Notes: a model not told the origin generated them from the sequence alone. A stretch of 5,835 nucleotides of DNA from Alphaproteobacteria bacterium (GCA_020249025.1 JADCGM010000159.1:1-5835), one strand, 5' to 3'; positions 1 to 5,066 are shown, numbered from the stretch's first letter. Translations and numbers: made by a program.

Positions 1-290
1 CCGGGGGCCGTCCACGGCTGTCGGTGCACCGGACCTCGCAGCACATCTACGCGCAGATCATCGACGACGCGCAGGGTGCGACCCTGGCTTCGGCCTCGAC
101 GCTGGAGAAGGACGTCCGTTCGTCCACCGGCGCCACGACGGCGGCAGCGGGCGATGTCGGCAAGCGTCTCGCCGAGCGCGCCAAGGCGGCGGGCGTGACG
201 CAGGTCGTGTTCGACCGCGGCGGCTTCATGTTCCACGGACGGGTCAAGGCGCTGGCCGAGGCTGCGCGCGAAGGCGGATTGGAGTTCTAA
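1..290 (+). CDS. rplR: 50S ribosomal protein L18 (uL18), 3' part only
   Basis: L18 is a large-subunit protein that binds 5S rRNA and helps anchor it in the central protuberance. The reading frame enters from the left edge (first whole codon at base 3) and ends at TAA 288-290, giving 95 visible residues. L18 is usually about 115-120 residues, so roughly the first 20-25 are outside the window. The visible part begins with the family's GRPRLSVHRTSQHIYAQIID block and runs through the LASASTLEK segment, the helix around KRLAERAKAAGV, and the C-terminal VVFDRGGFMFHGRVKALA motif, all diagnostic of L18. The GTG at 24 lies inside the conserved RLSVHR block and is not the true start. One base separates its stop from the rpsE start, as expected in the spc operon, so translational coupling is likely. 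Confidence 0.96.
   Translation, partial: GGRPRLSVHRTSQHIYAQIIDDAQGATLASASTLEKDVRSSTGATTAAAGDVGKRLAERAKAAGVTQVVFDRGGFMFHGRVKALAEAAREGGLEF
281..284 (+). promoter_or_regulatory. Ribosome binding site of rpsE
   Basis: GGAG lies 7 bases before the ATG at 292 and inside the last codons of rplR. It supports 292 as the rpsE start. This matters because the unusual Arg/Gly-rich N-terminus depends on that start being right. Confidence 0.7.
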
Positions 291-291
291 G

Positions 292-999
292 ATGGCTGAC
301 GACATTCAGCAGCCGATGGATGCGGCTCCCGAGGGCGCCGACGCGGGGCGCGGCCGTCGTGGCCGTGGCGGTCCCGGTGGCGGGCGTGGCGGCGACCGGG
401 GCGGTCGCGGCGGCGATCGCGGCGGCCGCGGGCGCGACCGCAAGGCCGAGGGCGAAGAGGGCAGCGAGCTCATCGAGAAGCTCGTGCACATCAACCGCGT
501 CTCGAAGACGGTGAAGGGCGGCAAGCGCTTCGGCTTTGCAGCGCTCGTCGTCGTCGGCGACGGCAAGGGCCGCGTCGGCTTCGGCCACGGCAAGGCCCGC
601 GAGGTCCCCGAGGCGATCTCGAAGGGCACCGCCGCCGCCAAGAAGGCGATGGTCCGCGTTCCGCTGAAGGACGGCCGCACGCTGCATCACGACGCGTTCG
701 GTCACTTCGGCGCAGGCAAGGTCTATGTCCGTTCGGCCCCGCAGGGCACCGGCATCATCGCCGGCGGTCCGATGCGCGCCGTGTTCGAGGCGCTCGGCGT
801 CGCGGACGTGGTGACCAAGTCGGTCGGCACGAACAACCCGTACAACATGATCCACGCCACCTTCCAGGCGCTGACCGAGCAGGCCAGCCCGAAGTCGGTG
901 GCGCAGCGTCGCGGCAAGAAGATCGCCGATCTGATCGGCCGCCGCGGCGACGTCCGGACCGAGGCCGTCGAGGCCGAGGCCGAGGCGGTCACGGCTTAA
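292..999 (+). CDS. rpsE: 30S ribosomal protein S5 (uS5) with an RGG-rich N-terminal extension
   Basis: S5 is a small-subunit protein near the mRNA entry site that contributes to decoding fidelity. The protein is 235 residues, well above the 167 of E. coli S5. The conserved core starts near residue 58 (ELIEKLVHINRVSKTVKGG). It contains the S5 RNA-binding signature at about 76-104 (GGKRFGFAALVVVGDGKGR, then GFGHGKAREV) and the C-terminal domain with GTGIIAGGPMRAVFEALGV at 153-171 and the SVAQRRGKKIADL block near 202-214. Residues 1-19 are acidic/Ala-rich. Residues 20-50 are almost entirely Arg and Gly (27 of 31), with a tandem RGGDRGG unit. The tail after about 220 is Glu/Ala-rich. The start is supported by GGAG at 281-284 and by the one-base gap from rplR. 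As I recall, sphingomonad S5 proteins carry similar long N-termini; the function of the extension is unknown to me. Confidence 0.97.
   Translation: MADDIQQPMDAAPEGADAGRGRRGRGGPGGGRGGDRGGRGGDRGGRGRDRKAEGEEGSELIEKLVHINRVSKTVKGGKRFGFAALVVVGDGKGRVGFGHGKAREVPEAISKGTAAAKKAMVRVPLKDGRTLHHDAFGHFGAGKVYVRSAPQGTGIIAGGPMRAVFEALGVADVVTKSVGTNNPYNMIHATFQALTEQASPKSVAQRRGKKIADLIGRRGDVRTEAVEAEAEAVTA
385..441 (+). repeat. In-frame tandem repeat encoding RGGDRGG units in S5
   Basis: Three consecutive 21-base units start at 385, 406 and 427, the last incomplete. They encode RGGDRGG, RGGDRGG and RGRDR. The copies differ mainly at third codon positions, so the peptide is conserved better than the DNA. This suggests an older repeat under protein-level selection, but it could also be chance in GC-rich sequence. 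It is part of the larger Arg/Gly-rich stretch at about 349-441. Confidence 0.75.
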
Positions 1000-1010
1000 G
1001 GACAGCACAG

Positions 1011-1187
1011 ATGGCGACGATCAAGGTCACGCAGATCGGCTCTCCGATCCGCCGCACCAAGGACCAGCGGGCGACGCTCGTGGGCCTCGGTCTCAACAAG
1101 CTGCACCGCACCCGCGAGCTTCAGGACACCCCTGAGGTCCGCGGCATGATCCGCAAGGTGCAGCACATGGTGAAGGTCGAGGGGTAA
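1011..1187 (+). CDS. rpmD: 50S ribosomal protein L30 (uL30)
   Basis: This small gene encodes 58 residues, the normal length for bacterial L30, a large-subunit protein. The sequence starts MATIKVTQIGSPIRRTKDQR and continues with LVGLGLNKLHRTRELQDTP and VRGMIRKVQHMVKV, which covers the whole family fold (strand, two helices and closing strand). The start at ATG 1011 follows an AAGGA ribosome binding site at 998-1002 that overlaps the rpsE TAA stop, so coupled translation is likely. The TAA at 1185-1187 sits in the loop of a perfect 10-bp inverted repeat. The position between rpsE and rplO is the canonical spc order. There is no sign of truncation. Confidence 0.97.
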   Translation: MATIKVTQIGSPIRRTKDQRATLVGLGLNKLHRTRELQDTPEVRGMIRKVQHMVKVEG

Positions 1188-1198
1188 GCCCCTCGACC
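1175..1198 (+). promoter_or_regulatory. Perfect 10-bp hairpin with the rpmD stop codon in its loop
   Basis: GGTCGAGGGG (1175-1184) is exactly complementary to CCCCTCGACC (1189-1198). The four-base loop, TAAG, contains the rpmD stop codon. The stem has eight G:C and two A:T pairs, so the RNA hairpin should be very stable. No T-run follows, so a classical Rho-independent terminator is unlikely, and rplO must be transcribed from somewhere. Possible roles are a processing or stabilising stem, a partial terminator, or a structure that isolates rplO translation from ribosomes finishing rpmD. The repeat is seen directly; the role is inference. Confidence 0.6.
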
Positions 1199-1250
1199 CG
1201 GACCCGCCGGTTCGCCCGCGGGCTCCCCTGCGCAACAAGCGAAAGCGAGT

Positions 1251-1254
1251 AGGA
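1251..1254 (+). promoter_or_regulatory. Ribosome binding site of rplO
   Basis: AGGA lies 7 bases before ATG 1262. It supports independent initiation of rplO after the 74-base gap from rpmD. Confidence 0.6.
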
Positions 1255-1261
1255 ACAGCAC

Positions 1262-1744
1262 ATGAAGCTCAACGACATTCGTGACAACAAGGGCGCGCGC
1301 AAGGGCCGCGTCCGCGTCGGCCGTGGCATCGGTTCGGGCGTCGGCAAGACCTCGGGCCGCGGCCAGAAGGGCCAGAAGAGCCGCTCGGGCGTCTCGATCT
1401 TCGGTTTCGAGGGCGGTCAGATGCCGCTCCACATGCGTCTGCCGAAGCGCGGCTTCAACAACATCTTCCGCAAGGACTACGCCGAGGTGAACCTCGGCGC
1501 GCTCCAGAAGGCAGTCGAGGCGGGCAAGCTCGCCAAGGGCGCGACGGTCGACGCCGCGGCGCTGGTCGCCGCCGGCCTCGTGTCGAAGCCGCGCGACGGC
1601 GTCCGCCTGCTCGGCAAGGGCGAGCTGAAGACCGCGCTGAACCTCAAGGTCGCCGGCGCGTCGAAGGCGGCGGTTGCCGCGGTCGAGAAGGCCGGCGGCA
1701 CCGTCGAGGTGACTGTGCCTGCGAAGGCGTCGGCGGACGCCTGA
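1262..1744 (+). CDS. rplO: 50S ribosomal protein L15 (uL15)
   Basis: L15 is a large-subunit assembly protein with a long basic N-terminal tail that threads into 23S rRNA. The protein has 160 residues (E. coli L15 has 144). It opens with MKLNDIRDNKGARKGRVRVG, followed by the Gly-rich GRGIGSGVGKTSGRGQKGQK tail. FEGGQMPLHMRLPKRGFNN at 49-67 is the family hallmark, and the C-terminal globular domain carries LLGKGELKTALNLKVAGASK at about 116-135. A short Lys/Ala/Asp tail ends the protein. The start is fixed by the family N-terminus and by AGGA at 1251-1254. It lies between rpmD and secY, as in most bacterial spc operons, but with wider gaps on both sides (74 and 95 bases), each holding an inverted repeat. 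Confidence 0.97.
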   Translation: MKLNDIRDNKGARKGRVRVGRGIGSGVGKTSGRGQKGQKSRSGVSIFGFEGGQMPLHMRLPKRGFNNIFRKDYAEVNLGALQKAVEAGKLAKGATVDAAALVAAGLVSKPRDGVRLLGKGELKTALNLKVAGASKAAVAAVEKAGGTVEVTVPAKASADA

Positions 1745-1759
1745 TCACTTCATGGGACA

Positions 1760-1786
1760 AGGCGGGTGGCGCGAAGCCGCCCGCCT
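1760..1786 (+). terminator. Strong hairpin in the rplO-secY gap: attenuator or partial terminator
   Basis: Bases 1760-1770 (AGGCGGGTGGC) pair with 1776-1786 (GCCGCCCGCCT) around a GCGAA loop. This gives an 11-bp stem with a single T-G wobble at 1767/1779. It begins 15 bases after the rplO stop. There is no T-tract directly after the stem (GCCTATGTAGGGCCCTTG follows), so efficient intrinsic termination is doubtful. An attenuator that lowers secY and adk relative to the ribosomal genes, or a 3'-end stabiliser after processing, would both fit. The structure is seen; the role is inferred. Confidence 0.5.
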
Positions 1787-1839
1787 GCCTATGTAGGGCC
1801 CTTGTTCGACGGGTCCCCGTTCCTCGGGTGGGATAAGAC

Positions 1840-3192
1840 ATGGCCTCTGCTGCCGATCAACTCGCATCCAATTTCAGCTTCGCCAACTTTTCGAAGGCGA
1901 CCGAGCTCAAGAAGCGGCTCTGGTTCACGCTTGGCGCGCTGATCGTTTTCCGCCTCGTCTCGTTCGTTCCGCTGCCGGGTATCGACCCGGTCGCGCTCGA
2001 GCAGCTGTTCAACCAGACGCGCGGCGGTGCGCTCGACTTCATCAACATGTTCTCGGGCGGCGCGCTGCATCGCATGTCGATCACCGCGCTGAACATCATG
2101 CCCTACATCACGGCCTCGATCGTGGTGCAGCTGATGACCTCGCTGTCGCCGACGCTCGGCGCGCTCAAGAAAGAGGGCGAGAGCGGGCGCAAGAAGCTCA
2201 ACCAGTACACCCGCTACGGCACGGTCTTCCTGACCGCGATCCAGGGCTACGGCATCGCCGTCGGCCTCGAGGGCTGGGGTGCGGCGCAGGGCATGGGCGC
2301 GGTCATCGACCCGGGCATGTTCTTCCGCATCACCACGGTGATCACGCTGATCGGCGGCACGATGTTCCTGGTCTGGCTCGGTGAGCAGATCACCAGCCGC
2401 GGCATCGGCAACGGCATCTCGCTCATCATCATGGCCGGCATCGTGGCGGCCTTGCCGAGCGCGCTCGCCAACCTGTTCGAACAGGGGCGCACCGGCGCGA
2501 TCTCGACGATCCTCATCCTCGTGATCGTCCTCGGCGCGCTCGCCGTCATCGCCTTCATCTGCTTCATGGAGCGCGCCCAGCGCCGCATCCTGATCCAGTA
2601 TCCGAAGCGCCAGGTCGGCAACCGCATGTTCCAGGGCGACAGCAGCCACCTGCCGCTGAAGCTCAACACCGCGGGCGTGATCGCGCCGATCTTCGCCTCG
2701 TCGCTGCTGCTGATGCCGCTGACGATCGCGCAGTTCTCGGGGCAGGGCGGGGCGCAGCCGGACTGGCTGATCGCCGTGACGACGTCGCTCCAGCACGGCG
2801 CGCCGCTCTACATGGGCCTTTATGCGGCCGGCATCATCTTCTTCTCCTTCTTCTACACCGCGGTTGTCTTCAACCCGGAGGAGACGGCGGAGAATCTGAA
2901 GAAGCACGGCGGCTTCATTCCGGGCATCCGTCCTGGGCAGCGCACGGCCGACTATCTCGACTATGTGTTGACGCGCATCACCGTCATCGGTGCCGCCTAT
3001 CTGGTGCTGATCTGCCTTCTGCCCGAGTTCCTGATCTCGGAGCTGGCGGTGCCCTTCTACTTCGGCGGCACCTCGCTGCTGATTGTCGTCAACGTGACGA
3101 TGGACACGGTCACCCAAATCCAGTCACATCTGCTGGCGCACCAGTATGAGGGCCTCATCAAGAAGGCCAAGCTCCGGGGGGGACGGCGCTGA
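1840..3192 (+). CDS. secY: Preprotein translocase subunit SecY
   Basis: SecY is the pore subunit of the SecYEG channel in the inner membrane, moving unfolded preproteins from SecA or ribosomes. The 450 residues match the family's usual length (E. coli 443), with about ten hydrophobic segments: near 25-45, 78-100, 125-143, 163-181, 190-212, 221-243, 278-298, 321-345, 378-398 and 404-424. Visible landmarks are RLVSFVPLPGIDP (38-50), the plug-region FINMFSGGALHRMSI, the segment NIMPYITASIVVQLMT, SRGIGNGISLIIMAGI (186-201), the cytosolic loop YPKRQVGNRMFQGDSSHLPL (254-273), PEETAENLKKHGGFIPGIRP (346-365), and the C-terminal YEGLIKKAKLRGG. The start at 1840 follows a purine-rich GGGTGGGATAAG. The gene follows rplO by 95 bases and runs into adk with one base between stop and start. 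A run of seven G occurs three codons from its end. Confidence 0.98.
   Translation: MASAADQLASNFSFANFSKATELKKRLWFTLGALIVFRLVSFVPLPGIDPVALEQLFNQTRGGALDFINMFSGGALHRMSITALNIMPYITASIVVQLMTSLSPTLGALKKEGESGRKKLNQYTRYGTVFLTAIQGYGIAVGLEGWGAAQGMGAVIDPGMFFRITTVITLIGGTMFLVWLGEQITSRGIGNGISLIIMAGIVAALPSALANLFEQGRTGAISTILILVIVLGALAVIAFICFMERAQRRILIQYPKRQVGNRMFQGDSSHLPLKLNTAGVIAPIFASSLLLMPLTIAQFSGQGGAQPDWLIAVTTSLQHGAPLYMGLYAAGIIFFSFFYTAVVFNPEETAENLKKHGGFIPGIRPGQRTADYLDYVLTRITVIGAAYLVLICLLPEFLISELAVPFYFGGTSLLIVVNVTMDTVTQIQSHLLAHQYEGLIKKAKLRGGRR
3176..3183 (+). promoter_or_regulatory. G-run acting as probable ribosome binding site of adk
   Basis: A run of seven G followed by A lies 10 bases before ATG 3194, inside the last codons of secY. 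It is the only purine-rich stretch near the start, so it probably serves as a loose Shine-Dalgarno sequence, helped by coupling from the secY stop (TGACATG junction). The binding-site role is inference. Confidence 0.4.
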
Positions 3193-3193
3193 C

Positions 3194-3844
3194 ATGAAGA
3201 TCATCATCCTGCTGGGCCCGCCGGGGGCCGGAAAAGGCACCCAGGCTCAGCGGCTGATGAGCGAGCGGGGCATGGTCCAGCTCTCGACGGGCGACATGCT
3301 GCGCGCCGCGATCAAGGCCGGGACCGAGGTCGGGCTGAAAGCCAAGGCGGTGATGGATGCGGGCGAGCTCGTCTCGGACGACATCGTCACCGCGCTGATC
3401 GCCGAGCGGCTCGACGTTCCCGCCGACCATCCAGGCTTCATCTTCGACGGATACCCCCGCACCGTGCCGCAGGCCGATTCGCTCGACCGGCTGCTCGCCG
3501 AGCGCGGCTTCAAGCTGGATCGCGTCATCGAGCTCGAGGTCGACGAGGAAGCGCTCGTCGACCGCATCTCGGGCCGCTTCTCCTGCGGAAGCTGCGGCGA
3601 GGGCTATCACGACCGCTACAAGCTACCGAAGACCGCGGGTGTCTGCGACGTCTGCGGCGGCACCGAGTTCAAGCGTCGCCCCGACGACAACGCCGAGACG
3701 GTGCGCACCCGGCTGGCCGAGTATCGCGCCAAGACCGCGCCGATCCTGCCCGGTTACGAGGCGCGCGGCATGGTCGTCCGTGTCGACGGCATGGCGTCGA
3801 TGGACAGCGTCTCCGCGTCGATCGCCGCCATCCTCGCGGATTGA
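3194..3844 (+). CDS. adk: Adenylate kinase, long form with zinc-binding lid
   Basis: The enzyme catalyses ATP + AMP to 2 ADP in the cytoplasm and balances adenylate pools. The 216 residues fit the long bacterial form. Motifs in order: P-loop GPPGAGKGT at 8-16, the AMP-binding segment STGDMLRAAI at 31-40, FDGYPRT at 84-90 (Tyr where many homologues have Phe), the lid with RISGRF at 124-129, then a four-cysteine set C131-x2-C134 and C151-x2-C154 expected to hold zinc, and RRPDDNAETVRTRL at 161-174. The usual YHDRYKLPK stretch lies between the cysteine pairs. The ATG at 3194 is chosen because homologues begin MKIIILLGPPG; the open frame extends upstream only inside secY. The secY-adk pairing is typical of the spc operon. 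No T-rich terminator is apparent in the 47 bases after its stop. Confidence 0.97.
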   Translation: MKIIILLGPPGAGKGTQAQRLMSERGMVQLSTGDMLRAAIKAGTEVGLKAKAVMDAGELVSDDIVTALIAERLDVPADHPGFIFDGYPRTVPQADSLDRLLAERGFKLDRVIELEVDEEALVDRISGRFSCGSCGEGYHDRYKLPKTAGVCDVCGGTEFKRRPDDNAETVRTRLAEYRAKTAPILPGYEARGMVVRVDGMASMDSVSASIAAILAD

Positions 3845-3876
3845 ACCGGCGCGCCGCCCGGCCTAGCCTCGGGATG

Positions 3877-3884
3877 AGGGGAGG
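3877..3884 (+). promoter_or_regulatory. Ribosome binding site of the SRPBCC gene
   Basis: AGGGGAGG lies 7 bases before ATG 3892. It decides the start against the earlier in-frame candidates TTG 3841 and ATG 3874, which lack a comparable site and would push the signal peptide away from the N-terminus. Confidence 0.65.
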
Positions 3885-3891
3885 GCCGTTC

Positions 3892-4413
3892 ATGAAAGCC
3901 GCAACCGCCGCCTTGGCGCTTCTCGCCGCAGCGCCGGCGTCCGCCGATATCGTCACCGTGGCGTCGGCGGGCTTCAGCCTGTCGCGCGTCGAAACCGTCT
4001 CCGCCTCGCCCGACATCGTCTATGCGATGCTGCTGCGGCCGTCGCTGTGGTGGTCGGGCGGGCACACCTGGTCGGGCGATGCGCGCAACCTGACGCTCGA
4101 GGGCAAGGCCGGCGGCTGCTATTGCGAGACGCTGCCGGGCGGCGGTTCGGTCCAGCACGGCGTCATCGTCTACGCCCAGCCCGGGCGGACGCTCCGCCTC
4201 CACGCCGCGCTCGGTCCGTTGCAGGGCGAGGGCGTCAACGGCGCGCTGACCTGGGTGCTGAAGCCGGCTCCGGGCGGCGGCACCGAGATCCGCCAGACCT
4301 ATGTCGTCGGCGGCTACATCGGCGGCGGCGCGGAAGGGTACGCCAAGCCCGTCGACGGCGTGATGACCGAGCAGCTCACCCGCCTCAAGGCCGCGCTCGA
4401 CAAGACCAAATGA
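3892..4413 (+). CDS. Secreted SRPBCC-fold (START/polyketide-cyclase-like) protein
   Basis: The 173-residue protein starts with a clear signal peptide: K2, an Ala/Leu core at 3-15, and a likely signal-peptidase site after ASA (16-18), so the mature protein should begin DIVTV in the periplasm. The remainder resembles the SRPBCC/AHSA1 superfamily of ligand-binding helix-grip folds. Features of that fold include the ETVSASPDIVYAMLLRPSLW segment at 34-53, a WWSGGHTW turn at 53-60, a strand region with CYCET at 76-80, PGRTLRLHAALGPL at 97-110, TWVLKP at 120-125 followed by TEIRQTYVV, and a C-terminal amphipathic helix. Known members bind hydrophobic ligands or act as cyclases; no substrate can be read here. 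The gene follows adk by 47 bases and overlaps the next gene by four bases (ATGA), so the two are probably co-translated. Fold assignment is fairly confident; function is unknown. Confidence 0.82.
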   Translation: MKAATAALALLAAAPASADIVTVASAGFSLSRVETVSASPDIVYAMLLRPSLWWSGGHTWSGDARNLTLEGKAGGCYCETLPGGGSVQHGVIVYAQPGRTLRLHAALGPLQGEGVNGALTWVLKPAPGGGTEIRQTYVVGGYIGGGAEGYAKPVDGVMTEQLTRLKAALDKTK

Positions 4414-5009
4414 CCACCCGCGATCTGTTCGTCACCCGTTTCTACGAGGGCGAGCTCGGCGATGCGCTGCTTCTCGCCGAGCTGGAGGCCGCGTGCCACG
4501 ATCTCGCGGCGCAGGACGGGGCAGGGCGGCGCTGGTCGAAGGCGCATGGCTATCGCGGCTATACGTCCTACGCCTCGCTCGACGATCTGCCGGTCCGCGA
4601 TCCGCGCTTCGCCGACCTCGTCCGCCACCTCAACCGCCATGTCGCGGCCTTTGCCGCCGACTGCGCGATGGACCTCGGGCGGCGGCTGAAGCTCGACAGC
4701 CTGTGGGTGAACATCCTGAAGCCGGGTGGCGCGCACAGCGGCCATATCCATCCGCACAGCATCGTCTCCGGCACCGTCTATGTCGCGATCCCGCCTGGCG
4801 CGGGCGCGCTGAAGCTTGAGGACCCGCGGCTGCCGATGATGATGGCGGCGCCGACCCGCACCGACGACGCGCCCGAGGCGCTGCGCCCCTTCGTCTATGC
4901 GCAGCCGTCGCCGGGGCGAATCTTCCTGTGGGAAAGCTGGCTGCGCCACGAGGTGACGCCGCACGCGGGCGCAGGCGAGCGCGTCAGCATCAGCTTCAAC
5001 TATCGCTAG
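4410..5009 (+). CDS. Putative 2-oxoglutarate/Fe(II)-dependent oxygenase (TIGR02466 / 2OG-FeII_Oxy_5-like)
   Basis: The 199-residue protein looks like the double-stranded beta-helix oxygenase family often annotated as a putative 2OG-Fe(II) oxygenase. Diagnostic stretches are LWVNILKPGGAHSGHIHPHS (98-117), SGTVYVAIP, LKLEDPRLP around 134-142, and the C-terminal block PGRIFLWESWLRHEVTPHAG (168-187) followed by ERVSISFNYR. H112 or H114 and H180 are the likely metal ligands, and R191 is the likely 2-oxoglutarate carboxylate contact. The N-terminus (LFVTRFYEGELGDALLLAEL) also matches the family style. No signal peptide is visible, so it should be cytoplasmic. Its ATG overlaps the TGA of the SRPBCC gene. 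The open frame extends upstream to 4047, but that part is a shadow of the SRPBCC gene. The substrate is unknown; family members are mostly uncharacterised. Confidence 0.82.
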   Translation: MTTRDLFVTRFYEGELGDALLLAELEAACHDLAAQDGAGRRWSKAHGYRGYTSYASLDDLPVRDPRFADLVRHLNRHVAAFAADCAMDLGRRLKLDSLWVNILKPGGAHSGHIHPHSIVSGTVYVAIPPGAGALKLEDPRLPMMMAAPTRTDDAPEALRPFVYAQPSPGRIFLWESWLRHEVTPHAGAGERVSISFNYR

Positions 5010-5010
5010 A

Positions 5011-5034
5011 CCGCTTCCGTCTGCCGCAAGCGGC
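5011..5034 (+). terminator. Weak inverted repeat after the oxygenase gene
   Basis: CCGCTT (5011-5016) can pair with AAGCGG (5028-5033) around an 11-base loop. Alternatively GCCG/CGGC (5023-5026 and 5031-5034) can form a small stem. It starts two bases after the TAG stop, and only a short TTG follows, with no T-run. It is at best a weak terminator marking the end of the SRPBCC-oxygenase pair. Confidence 0.25.
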
Positions 5035-5066
5035 TTGTCGCATTCCCCGCCGATCGAGTGTTAGAA
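5035..5066 (+). promoter_or_regulatory. Possible promoter before the histidine kinase gene
   Basis: TTGTCG at 5035-5040 resembles a -35 box. TGTTAGAA at 5059-5066 resembles an extended -10, but the spacing (about 20 bases to TTAGAA) is long. The -10 candidate touches the AAGGGA ribosome site (5065-5070), so a transcript from it would be nearly leaderless. Because this is the only gap between the oxygenase and the kinase, a promoter here is plausible but weakly supported. Confidence 0.22.

Noticed and set aside
244..1008. A 254-codon minus-strand open frame opposite rpsE
   Set aside because: Antisense shadow of a definite ribosomal protein gene, with no family resemblance and no credible ribosome site.
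1802..1837. Promoter directly before secY (TTGTTC with GATAAG)
   Set aside because: The spacing of about 24 bases is too long, and the -10 candidate coincides with the ribosome site. Transcription from upstream is more likely.
1789..3117. A 442-codon open frame on the minus strand across secY
   Set aside because: It is a mirror of secY in GC-rich DNA, where the antisense frame rarely meets stops. Its product is a low-complexity mix of Arg, Asp, Glu, His and Ala with no recognisable domain, while secY is fully conserved on the other strand.
3146..3193. Earlier start for adenylate kinase within secY
   Set aside because: The additional 16 residues are an out-of-frame reading of the secY end. 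Adenylate kinases start directly at MKIIILLGPPG.
3857..3873. Terminator after adk (CCCG...CGGG)
   Set aside because: Only four base pairs with a nine-base loop and no T-run, so not distinguishable from chance.
3841..3891. TTG 3841 or ATG 3874 as start of the SRPBCC gene
   Set aside because: Both would add residues before a normal signal peptide, and only ATG 3892 has a good ribosome site (AGGGGAGG) at proper spacing.
4047..4409. Upstream in-frame extension of the oxygenase frame
   Set aside because: The extra 121 residues are Arg-rich and read out of frame over the SRPBCC gene. The oxygenase homology begins at MTTRDLFVTRFY from ATG 4410.
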